A stretch of 64,000 nt of DNA from Sanderia malayensis (taxonomy: Eukaryota > Cnidaria > Scyphozoa > Semaeostomeae > Pelagiidae): the NCBI GenBank assembly GCA_013076295.1, contig RQOL01000863.1:186001-250000 (forward strand), given 5' to 3'. Shown piece after piece: positions 52,001 through 62,020 of this stretch (its first letter is position 1; each line of letters opens with the position of its first letter). Under the pieces are notes generated by a model. That model saw nothing but the letters and a program-made list of their open reading frames with translations. It was not told the DNA's origin and did no database searches. Made by a program: the position numbers and the translations under genes.

Positions 52001-54470
52001 ACAGTGTGTGCTGTACTTATGGGGATTCATGCATAAATTGTGGGAAGGAACGTTAATATCGGATTCATTTTTAAATTGTGGGAATGAATCTTAATATCAC
52101 GGAGAACAAATAAATAAAGGTGTATTTTAATACCTTTTAGCTGCAGTTACATGGATTCATGTGTAAATTCTGGTAATGAACGCTAATGTCGGATTCATGT
52201 TTAAATTGTGGGAATGAATGCTAATATCACTGAAAACAAGTAAAGAAGGGTGTATTTTAATACGTTTTAGCTGTATTTACATGGATTCATGCGCAAATTG
52301 TGGGAATGGGTGTCAATATCATCAGTAAAAAGAGGTAACCAAAGATGCCTTCCAATTAGTTTTAGCTGTGTTTACGTGGATTCATTTGAAAATCGTGGGA
52401 ATTAATTTTAATATCGGATTCATTGTAAATTGTGGGAATAGATGTAATTATCACAAAACATGTAAAGAAAGGTCTACTTTATTATGTTTTAGCTGAAATT
52501 ATGTGGATTCATGTGTAAATTGTGAGGATGAGTAACAATATCATCAGTGAAAAAGGGTAACCAAAAATGCCTTCCAATTAGTTTTAGCTTTGCTTGCGTG
52601 GATTCATTCGAAAATTGTCGGAATTAATTATAATATCGGATTCATTGTAAATTGTGGGAATAACTGTTAATAAAACTAAAACATTCTACTAAAGGTGTAC
52701 TTTATTTTTGTTTAGCTAAAAATACATGGATTTATGTGTAAAATGTGGGAATAAACATTAATATCGGATTCATGTTTAAACTGTGGGAATAAATGTTAAA
52801 ATCACTGAAAGCAAGTAAATAAGGGTGCATTTTAAGTCTTTTTAGCTGTATTTGCGTGGATCCATTTGTAAATTGAGGGAATAAACGTTAATATTGGATT
52901 CATGTTTAAATTTTGGGAATGAATGTTATTATCACTGAAAACAAGTAAATAGGGGTGTATTTTAATACCTTTTAGCTGCAGTTACATGGATTCATTTGGA
53001 AATTGTGGAAATGAGTGTCAATATCAATGAAAAGACGTAACCAAAGATGCATTCCATATAGTTTTAGCTGTGGTTACGTGGATTCATTTGAAAATGGTGG
53101 GAATTAATTTTAATATCGGATTCATTTTAAATTGTGGGAATAGATGTAATTACCACTAAAAACATGTAAATAATGGAGTACTTTATTATGTTTTAGCTGA
53201 AATTACGTGGATTAATGTGTAAATTGTGGGAAAGAAGGTTATAATGGGATTCATGTGTAAATTATGGGAATGAACGTTAACATCGGATTAATGTTTAAAT
53301 TGTGGGAATGAATGTTAATATCACTGAAAACATATAAATAACGGTGTATTTTAAAGATTGTGAGGAGTAGTTATGGGGACTCATGCGTAAATTGTGGGTC
53401 GGAACGTTAATATCGGATTCATGTGTAAATTGTGGGAATAAATGTTAATATCACTGAAGACAGGTAAATAAGGGTGTTTTTTAAGGAGTGTGAACTGTAG
53501 TTATGGGCATTTATGCATAAATTGTGGAAGGAACGTTCATATCGGATTCATGTGTAAATTGTGGGAAGGAACATTAATATGGGATTCATGTGTAAATTGT
53601 CGGAATGAGTAACAATATCATCAGTGAGATGAGGTAACCAAAGATGCCTTCAAATTAGTTTTAGCTGTGGTTGCGTGGATTCATTTGAAAATTGTGGGAA
53701 TTTATTTTAATATCGGATTCATGTTTAAACTGTGGGAATAAATGGTAAAATCACCGAAGGCAAGCAAATAAGGGTGTTTTTTAAGGAGTGTGAACTGTAG
53801 TTATGGGGATTTATGCATAAATTGTGGCTAGGAACGTTCATATCGGATTCATGTGTAAATTGTGGGAATGAACGTTAATATCGGATTCATATTTAAATTG
53901 TGGGAATGAATGTTAATATCACTGAAAACAAATAAATAACGGTGTATTTTAAAGAGTGTGAGCAGTAGTTATGGGGACTCATTTGAAAATTGTGGGAAGG
54001 AACGTTAATATCGGATTCATGTGTAAATAGTGGGAATAATTTTTAATATCACTGAAAACAATTAAATAAGGGTGTTTTTAATACCTTTTATCTGCAGTTA
54101 CAATCACTCATGCGTAAATTGTGGGAATGGGTGTCAAAATCAGTGAAAAGACGTAACCAAAGATGCATTCCATATGGTTTTAGCTGTGATTACGTGGATT
54201 CATTTGAAAATCGTGGGAATTAATTTTAATATCGGATTCATTGTTAATTTTGGGAATAGATGTAGTCATCACTAAAAACATGTAAATAAAGGTCTACTTT
54301 ATTATGTTTTAGCTGAAATTACGTGGATTCATGTGTAAATTGTGAGGATGAGTAACAATATCATCAGTGAAAAGGGGTAACCAAAAATGCCTTCCAATTA
54401 GTTTTAGCTTTGCTTACGTGGATTCATTTGAAAATTGTCGGAATTAATTATATTATCGGATTCATTCTAA
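39088..54470 (+). repeat. 5.1-5.3-kb higher-order repeat, about three copies
   Basis: Rare variants recur once per unit: GCGGGAAGGAACGTTATTCT at 39088, 44418 and 49491, and GTGAGATGAGGTAACC at 43347, 48420 and 53634. Unit lengths are 5,330, 5,073 and about 5,214 bp. The middle copy lacks about 141 bp at 46965-46973. Copies look nearly identical over long runs, so amplification was recent. The third copy decays near 54470. Confidence 0.9.
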
Positions 54471-56156
54471 ATTGTGGGAATAAATGTTAATAAAACTAAA
54501 ACATTTTACTAAAGGTGTACTTTATTTTTGTTTAGCTAAAAATACATGGATTTATGTGTAAATTCTGGGAATGAGTAACAATATCATCAGTGAAAAGGGG
54601 TAACCAATGATGCCTTCCAACGAGTTTTAGCTGTGCTTACGTGGATTCATTTGAAAATTGTGGGACTTAATTTCAATATCGGATTCATTGTAAATTGTGG
54701 GAATAGATGTAATTATCATTAAAATTATGAAATCGAAGTTGTACTTTATTATGTTTTAACTGAATTTACGTGGATTCATGTGTAAATTGTGGGAATGAAC
54801 GTTATTATCGGATTCATGTGTTAACTTGTTGGAGTGAACATTATTATCGGATTCATGTTTAACTTGTGGGAATGAATCTTAATATTACGGAGAACAAATA
54901 AATAAGGGTGTATTTTAATACCTTTTAGCTGCAGTTACATGGATTCATGTGTAAATTGTGGGAATGAACGCTAATGTCGGATTCATGTTTAAATTGTGGG
55001 AATGAATGCTAATATCACTGAAAACAAGTAAAGAAGGGTGTATTTTAATACGTTTTAGCTGTATTTACATGGATTCATGCGCAAATTGTGGGAATGGGTG
55101 TCAATATCATCAGTAAAAAGAGGTAACCAAAGATGCCTTCCAATTAGTTTTAGCTGTGCTTACGTGGATTCATTTGAAAGTTATGGGATTGAATTTTAAT
55201 ATCGGATTGATTGTAAATTGTGGGAATAAATGTTAATATAACTAAAACAATTTAATAAAGGTGTACTTTATTTTGGCTTAGCTCAAAATACATGCATTTA
55301 TGTGTAAATTGTGGGAATAAACATTAATATCGGATTCATGTTTAAACTGTGGGAATAAATGGTAAAATCACCGAAAGTAAGTAAATAAGGGTGTTTTTTA
55401 AAACCTTTTAGCTGCAGTTACATGGATTCATGCGTAAGTTGCGGGAATGGGTGTCAATATCAGTGAAAAGACGTAACCAAAGATGCATTCCATATAGTTT
55501 TAGCTGTGGTTACGTGGATTCATTGGAAAATTGCGGGAATTAACTTTAATATCGGATTCTTTGTAAACTGTGAGAATAGATGTAATTATCACTAAAATTA
55601 TGTAAATAAAGGTCTACTTTATTATGTTTTACCTGAAATTACATGGATTCATGTGTAAATTGTGGGAATGAACATAAATATGGGATTCATGTGTAAATTC
55701 TGGGAAAGAGTAACAATATCATTAGTGAAAAGGGGTAACCAATCATGCCTTCCAATGAGTTTTAGCTGTGCTTACGTGGATTCATTTGAAAATTGTGGGA
55801 ATTAATTTTAATATCGGATTCATGTGTAAATTGTGGGAATAATTGTTAATATCACTGAAAACAAGTAAATAAGGGTGTTTTTAATACCTTTTAGCTGCAG
55901 TTACATGGATTCATGCGTAAATTGTGGGAATGGGTGTCAAAATCAGTGAAAAGACGTAACCAAAGATGCATTCCATATGGTTTTAGCTGTGGTTACGTGG
56001 ATTCATTTGAAAATCGTGGGAATTAATTTTAATATCGGATTCATTGTAAATTGTGGGAATAGATGTAATTATCACTAAAAACATGTAAATAAAGGTCTAC
56101 TTTATTATGTTTTAGCTGTGGTTACGTGGATTCATTTGAAAATTGGGGGAATTAAT

Positions 56157-56204
56157 GTGCTGATTAGCAAGTATAACGAGCTGATCGAAGATCTAGAACA
56201 GTGA
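56157..56204 (+). pseudogene. Possible C-terminal coding remnant
   Basis: Fifteen codons (ISKYNELIEDLE within) ending at TGA, upstream of the purine tract. The run is too short to identify and could be chance. It is reported because its position fits the end of a retrotransposon polyprotein. Confidence 0.2.
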
Positions 56205-56227
56205 CGGATGCGAAGGGACATGACTGT

Positions 56228-56237
56228 AAAGGGGGAG
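56228..56237 (+). other. Candidate polypurine tract
   Basis: AAAGGGGGAG is followed directly by TG, the expected context of a 3' LTR. Confidence 0.5.
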
Positions 56238-57011
56238 TGCGAGAACAATTACGTAAGGGCCTCGTTTAGGTGTTACGATGTTGTAGAAGTAAGCACGTCC
56301 AAACGAATTCGTACGAGAAACTGTTTCTAGATGGAACGAAATCATGCCGTTGTATTGTATCTTTATTTGTTTATGTAAATGATTTGTATTACGTAGAGGG
56401 GTAATTCCCAAGGTAAGGTATATATAGGGGTGCTTGCTCCCCTATAGTAAGGTTCCAATTGGAGAGGTATCAAGGACTGGTATTTAGTCATCAGATATCG
56501 TCTAGGGAACCCGGCTAGTTCAATTGTTGCAACTCGAATATTGTTAAGAAGCTGATTGATTGATCAATGGATTTAGTCAAGAAATAGACGAGAGTTGTTT
56601 ATGCGAAGCTTGAAGATTACGGTCAACAGAAACTGACGCTGCGAGAGAAAAAAAAGCCTAAAGTCACGGATACATCCGAGGTATCGTGATATTTATGTTT
56701 GTTCATGCGTAAGGCGTGGAGTTGTGTTGAAATAAGAAACCACTGGGGGTCTAACTGTTCGGTTTATGTATTTTAGTGTATTTAATCGTTTATAAGTTTT
56801 ATTGCATTCGTAGTTATTAATTCACGTTGTTGAGACAGTCTCTGTGAGCTATAAGTTTACCGTTATTGTATTAGATTGTTGCCGCGTCTTTTCTCATAAG
56901 TAGGTGAAGGCAATTAGGGAATTTCGCCTACGTTAGTTTGGTCAACGTGCGTATATACAGTCTCCTAGAAACTATCGGACAAAGTGGTTTTTGCCCTGAA
57001 GATTCCCGACA
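56238..57011 (+). repeat. Candidate LTR, 774 bp
   Basis: Starts TGCGAG and ends CCCGACA. It carries a TATA box TATATATA at 56419-56426, directly overlapped by a TATAGGGG/CCCCTATA dyad (56423-56430 and 56439-56446, 8-nt spacer). No partner LTR is in the window. Confidence 0.5.
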
Positions 57012-60000
57012 TTAATTTTAATATCGGATTCATTGTAAATTGTGGGAATAGATGTAATTGTCACTAAAACTATGTAATCGAAGTTGTACTTTATTATGTT
57101 TTAACTGAATTTACGTGGATTCATGTGTAAATTGTGGGAATGAACGCTATTATCGGATTAATGTGTTAACTTGTTGGAGTGAACGTTACTATCTGATTCA
57201 TGTGGAAATTGTGGGAATGAAAGTTAGTATGGGATTCATGTGTAAATTGTTGGAATGAACGTTAATATCGGATTTATGTTTAATTTTGGGGAATTAATGT
57301 TAATATCACTGAAAACCAGTGAATAAGAGTGTGTTTTAAACAGTGTGTGCTGTAGTTATGGGGATTCATGCGTAAATTGTGGGAAGGAACGTTAATATCG
57401 GATTCATTTTTAAATTGTGGGAATGAATCTTAATATCACGGAGAACAAATAAATAAAGGTGTATTTTAATACCTTTTAGCTGCAGTTACATGGATTCATG
57501 TGTAAATTGTGGGAATGAACGCTAATGTCGGATTCATGTTTAAATTGTGGGAATGAATGCTAATATCACTGAAAACATGTAAAGAAGGGTGTATTTTAAT
57601 ACCTTTTAGCTGCAGTTACATGGATTCATTTGTAAATTGTGGAAATGAGTGTCAATATCAATGAAAAGACTTAACCAAAGAGGCATTCCATATAGTTTTA
57701 GCTGTGGTTACGTGGATTCATTTGAAAATTGTGGGAATTAATTCTAATATCGGATTCATTTTAAATTGTGGGAATACATGTAATTACCACTAAAAACATG
57801 TAAATAATGGTGTACTTTATTTTTTTTTAGCTGAAATTACGTGGATTAATGTGTAAATTGTGGGAGTGAACGTTAATATCGGATTCATCTTTAACTTGTG
57901 GGAATGAATGTTAATATCACTGAAAGCCAATCAGTAAGGAGGGTGTATTTTAAAGAGTGTGAGCTGTAGTTATGGGGATTTATGCGTAAATTGTGGGAAT
58001 GAACGTTAATATCGGATTCATGTTTAAATTGTGGGAATGAATGCTAATATCACTGAAAACAAGTAAATAAGGGTGTATTTTAAAGAGTGTGAAGTGTAGT
58101 TCTGGGGATTTATGCATAAACCGTGAGAAGGAACGTTCATATCGGATTCATGTTTAAACTGTGGGAATAAATGTTAAAATCACTGAAAACAAGTAAATAA
58201 GGGTGCATTTTAAGTCTTTTTAGCTTTATTTGCGTAAATCCATTTGTAAATTGAGGGAATAAACGTTAATATTGGATTCATGTTTGAATTGTGAGAAAGA
58301 AAGTTATGATCACTGAAGGCAAGTAAGTAAGGAGGGTGTATTTTCAAGAGTGTGAGCTGTAGTTATGGGGATTTATGCGTAAATTGTGGGAATGAACGTT
58401 AATATCGGATTCATATTTAAATTGTGGGAATGAATGTTAATATCGCTGAAAACAAATAAAAACGGTGTATTTTAAAGAGTGTGAGCAGTAGTTGTGGGGA
58501 TTTATGCCTAAGTTGTGGGAAGGAGCGTTAATATTGGATTCATGTTTAAATTGTGGGAATGAATGTTATTATCACTGAAAACAAGTAAATAGGGGTGTAT
58601 TTTAATACCTTTTAGCTGCAGTTACATAGATTCATGCGTAAATTGTGGAAATGAGTGTCAATATCAATGAAAAGACGTAACCAAAGATGCATTCCATATA
58701 GTTTTAGCTGTGCTTACTTCGTGGATTCATTTGAAAGTTATGGGATTAAATTTTAATATCGGATTGATTGTAAATTGTGGGAATAAATGTTAATATAACT
58801 AAAAAAATTTAATAAAGGTGTACTTTATTTTGGTTTAGCTCAAAATACATGCAATTATGTGTAAATTGTGGGAATAAACATTAATATCGGACTCATGTTT
58901 AAACTGTGGGAATAAATGGTAAAATCACCGAAAGCAAGTAAATAAGGGTGCATTTTATGTATTTTTAGCTGTATTTGCGTGGATCCTTTTGTAAATTGAG
59001 GGAATAAACGTTAATATTGGATTCACGTTTAAATTGCGGGAATGAATGTTAATATCGGATTCATGTTTAAATTGTGGGAATGAATGTTAATATCACTGAA
59101 AACATATAAATAACGGTGTGTTTTAAAGAGTGTGAGCAGTGGTTATGGGGACTCATGCGTAAATTGTGTGAAGGAACGTTAATATCGGATTCATGTGTAA
59201 ATTGTGGGAATGAACCTTAATATGGGATTCATGTGTATATTGTGGGAATGGGTGTCAATATCATCAGTGAAAAGAGGTAACAAAAGATGCCTTCCAATTA
59301 GTTTTACCTGTCCTCACGCGCATTCATTGGAAAGTTGTGGAAATGATTTTTAATATCGGATTCATTGTAAATTCTGGTAATAAATGTTATTATCACTAAA
59401 AACATGTAAATAAAGGTGTACTTAAATTTGTTTTAGATGAAATTACGTGGACTCATCTGTAAATTGTGGGAATGAACGTTATGATCGGATTCATGTGTTA
59501 ACTTGTGGGAATGAACGTTAATATCACTGAAAGCCAGTAAAAAAGGGTGTACTTTAAAGAGTGTGAGCTGTAGTTCTGGGGATTTATGCGTAAATTGTGG
59601 GAAAGAACGTTAATATCGGATTCATGTGTAAATTGTGGGAATGAATGTAATATTACGGAGAACAAGTAATTATGGGTGTATTTTAATACCTTTTAGCTGC
59701 AGTTACTTGGATTCATGTGTAAATTGTGGGAATCAACGTTAATATCGCATTCATGTTTAAATTGTGGGAATGAATGTTAATATCACTGAAAACCAGTAAA
59801 TAAGGGTGTATTTTAATGCATTTTAGAGGCAGTTACATGGATTCATGTGTAAATTGTTGGAATGAGTGTCAATATCATCAATCAAAAGAGGTAACCAAAG
59901 ATGCCTTCCAAGTAATTCTAGCTGTGCTTACATGGGTTCATTTGAAAGTTGTGGGAATGAATTTTAATATCGGATTCATTGTAAATTGTGGGAATAATTG

Positions 60001-60498
60001 TTAATATCACTAAAAACATGTAAATAAAGGTGTACTTTAACTTGTTTTAGCTGAAATTACGTGGATTCATGTGTAATTTTAGGGAATGAACGTTAATATC
60101 AGATTCATGTGTAAATTGTTGGAATGAATTTTATTATCGAATTCATGTTTAAGTTGTGGGAATGAATGTGAATATCACTGAAAACAAGCAAACAAGGGTG
60201 CATTTTAATTAGTGTGAGCTGTAGTTATTTGGATTCAAGCGTAAAATGTGGGAGGGAATTTTAATATCGGATTCATGTCTAAAATGTGGAAATGAATGTT
60301 AATATCACTGAAAACCAGGAAACAAGGGTGTATTTTAAGTATTTTTAGCTTTATTTGCATGGATCCCTTTGAAAAATGAGGGAATAAACGTTAATATCGG
60401 ATTCATGTGTAAATTGTTGGAATGAACGTTAATATCGGATTCATGGTTAAATTGTGGGAATTAATGTCAATATCACTGAAAGCCAGTAAGCAAGGGTG
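57012..60498 (+). repeat. Satellite array, right flank
   Basis: The same family but with irregular module order and more private variants (for example TTACTTCGTGGATTC near 58714). I do not see a long higher-order period. It ends with the GGTG target duplication of the solo LTR (60495-60498). Confidence 0.93.
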
Positions 60499-61051
60499 TG
60501 TCGTGGGGTTGTTTTCTGTTTTTGAATTTCCACCGCCAGACGTGGGGTACGGCACTCAGTATGTCGGTAGAGTCTTGGTGCTGCTAAGGTCAGTGACTTC
60601 TTTAAGACTTTCAACAGAGATAGACACAGGTTTGCCTTCTATCTTTTAATGGTGGGTTGCCGTACCCACTCTACCAACCATTTTAATGAGGAATCGAGCT
60701 TCAAATATTTCCTTTATTTTATGAATAATTTAAAGTGTTCATCTTCATCTTCTGCGCAATGGGCATAACCGATGGCCATGTCTCAGGTTGCTTTTAGGGT
60801 ACCGTTCTGTTTCTCTTCATGGATGGCCATATCTTCATTGGTTTTAACACCTTTTGCCCATGACGGTATAATATTCAGTGAGTAAACTCATTACTTCACT
60901 TTTTACAAATCATTTCTTATCACCAGCGGAAATTTATTTCTTTATAATATAATATTCTTTAATTTATATAACCTCGTTTGAGCCCTTTACGACACTTATT
61001 TTAAAATGCAATAATATGTCTTCGCATAATTTTATAAAGGGTCTCATAACA
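60499..61051 (-). mobile_element. Solo LTR of the minus-strand non-autonomous family
   Basis: 553 bp from TGTCGTGG to CTCATAACA, clearly homologous to 23495-24160 and in the same orientation, flanked by a 4-bp duplication GGTG (60495-60498 and 61052-61055). No interior or second LTR remains, as expected after LTR-LTR recombination. It holds only one of the three 36-38-bp tandem units and lacks about 35-40 bp near the GCAGCCTCGCTATGG segment. It has more substitutions, so it is an older or different subfamily. Confidence 0.9.
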
Positions 61052-61651
61052 GGTGTAATTTAAAGAGTGTGAGCTGTGGTTATGCGGGTTTATGCATAAA
61101 TTGTGGGAAGGAACGTTAATATCGGATTCATGTTTAAATTGTGGGAATGAATGCTAATATCACAGAAAACGTATAAATAAGGGGGTATTTTAATACGTTT
61201 TAGCTGTATTTACATGGATTCATGTGTAAATTGTGGGAATCAGTGTCAATATCATCAGTGAAAAGAGGTAAGCAAAGATGCCTTCCAACTAGTTTTAGCT
61301 GTCCTTACGTGGATTCATTTGAAAGTTGTGGGAATGAATTTTAATATCGGATTCATTATAAGTTGTGGGAATTAATGTTAATATCACTAAAAACATGTAA
61401 AAAAAAGTGCACCTTAATTGGTTTTAGCTGAAATAACGTGGATTCATGTGTAAATTGTGGGAATGAACGTTAATGTCAGATTCATGTGTAAATTGTTGGA
61501 ATGAACGTAAATATCGGATTCATGTCTAAAATGTGGAAATGAATGTTAATATCACTGAAAAATGGAAACATGTGTGTTTATTTTAACTATTTTTAGCTGT
61601 ATTTGCGTGGATCCATTCGTAGAATGAGGGAATAAACGTTAATATCGGATT
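61052..61651 (+). repeat. Last satellite tract before the BEL/Pao element
   Basis: About 600 bp of diverged satellite modules. It ends at TTAATATCGGATT, where the satellite would normally continue CATG. If the next element is intact, its 5-bp target duplication would be GGATT. Confidence 0.92.
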
Positions 61652-61842
61652 TGGATAGGCCTATTACGTAATACGTTTGTAATTAGCATATGAATAGATC
61701 GTACGATCACGTGATTACTTGTAACACGATAGTTTTGTTTTGTCTATGATATGAGTCACTCGAAGTAAAGAACACATGGTTTATATATGGTTATTTATCG
61801 TCTCCTACTAATCAGTACTTCTCGTTGAGCGCATCTATTTCA
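61652..61842 (+). repeat. Candidate left LTR of the BEL/Pao element
   Basis: 191 bp from TGGATAGG to ATTTCA, immediately followed by TGGTCCACC, which fits a primer site. A TATA-like TTTATATATGG lies near 61780. The length is short for this group and the right LTR is not in the window, so the end is uncertain; a later end at CTCA (near 61872) is possible. Confidence 0.45.
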
Positions 61843-61860
61843 TGGTCCACCGAAACGGAT
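61843..61860 (+). other. Candidate primer binding site of the BEL/Pao element
   Basis: TGGTCCACCGAAACGGAT begins with TGG right after the putative LTR end. I could not match it to a specific tRNA. Confidence 0.35.
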
Positions 61861-61897
61861 ATATTATTCTCAAGAATTCGAAATATACCGGTCAATA

Positions 61898-62020
61898 ATG
61901 CTGGCAGAAGTTGCTGAGGAAAGGACAAAACTACTTCATAAACGTGCCAACATCAAGCGACACGTTACGAACCTGATAAAGAAGGTTACTGCTCTCGACA
62001 ATACACAGGAAAAGAGATGA
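61898..62020 (+). pseudogene. gag: BEL/Pao Gag N-terminal fragment, out of frame with the rest
   Basis: ATG at 61898 opens 40 codons (MLAEVAEERTKLL..) to a TGA at 62018-62020. The basic helical sequence (KRANIKRHVTNLIKKV) resembles the start of BEL/Pao Gag proteins, which begin with a short helical segment of this kind. The main Gag frame lies in another phase and is closed by TAA at 61977-61979, so a single frame change must have happened between about 61980 and 62018. The break is probably a small indel in this copy. Confidence 0.6.

Larger units (their letters stand above)
25371..56156 (+). repeat. Uninterrupted satellite core, about 30.8 kb
   Basis: Pure satellite, all modules in one orientation, without any gene or transposon that I can find. 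It is more regular than the flanks and consists of nested higher-order repeats: about 1.87 kb (25.4-32.2 kb), 599 bp between markers at 32643 and 33242, 647 bp (35.0-36.3 kb), 428 bp (36.7-37.55 kb), 1,641 bp (37.55-40.0 kb) and about 5.1-5.3 kb (39.1-54.5 kb). Past 54.5 kb the order becomes irregular again. Apparent open frames of 60-75 codons are artefacts of the repeat. Confidence 0.95.
56157..57011 (+). mobile_element. 3'-end fragment or solo LTR of an unrelated LTR element
   Basis: 855 bp of non-satellite sequence flanked by a perfect 5-bp duplication TTAAT (56152-56156 and 57012-57016), a length usual for BEL/Pao and many gypsy elements. The right end CCCGACA is LTR-like. Inside, AAAGGGGGAG at 56228-56237 followed by TGCGAG looks like a polypurine tract and LTR start. 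Upstream of it, 15 codons are open to a TGA at 56202-56204, perhaps the end of a pol or env frame. Alternatively the whole segment is one solo LTR beginning TGCTGATT, but then one extra base is unexplained. It resembles neither of the other LTR families here. Confidence 0.65.

Noticed and set aside
56193..56411. 72-codon minus-strand frame in the 56-57 kb LTR
   Set aside because: TTG start, no domain, inside a promoter-like LTR.
60422..60649. 75-codon plus-strand frame crossing satellite and solo LTR
   Set aside because: Joins unrelated sequences across an insertion border.
1..61651. CENP-B box in the satellite
   Set aside because: No match to the TTCG....A..CGGG pattern in the modules I read.
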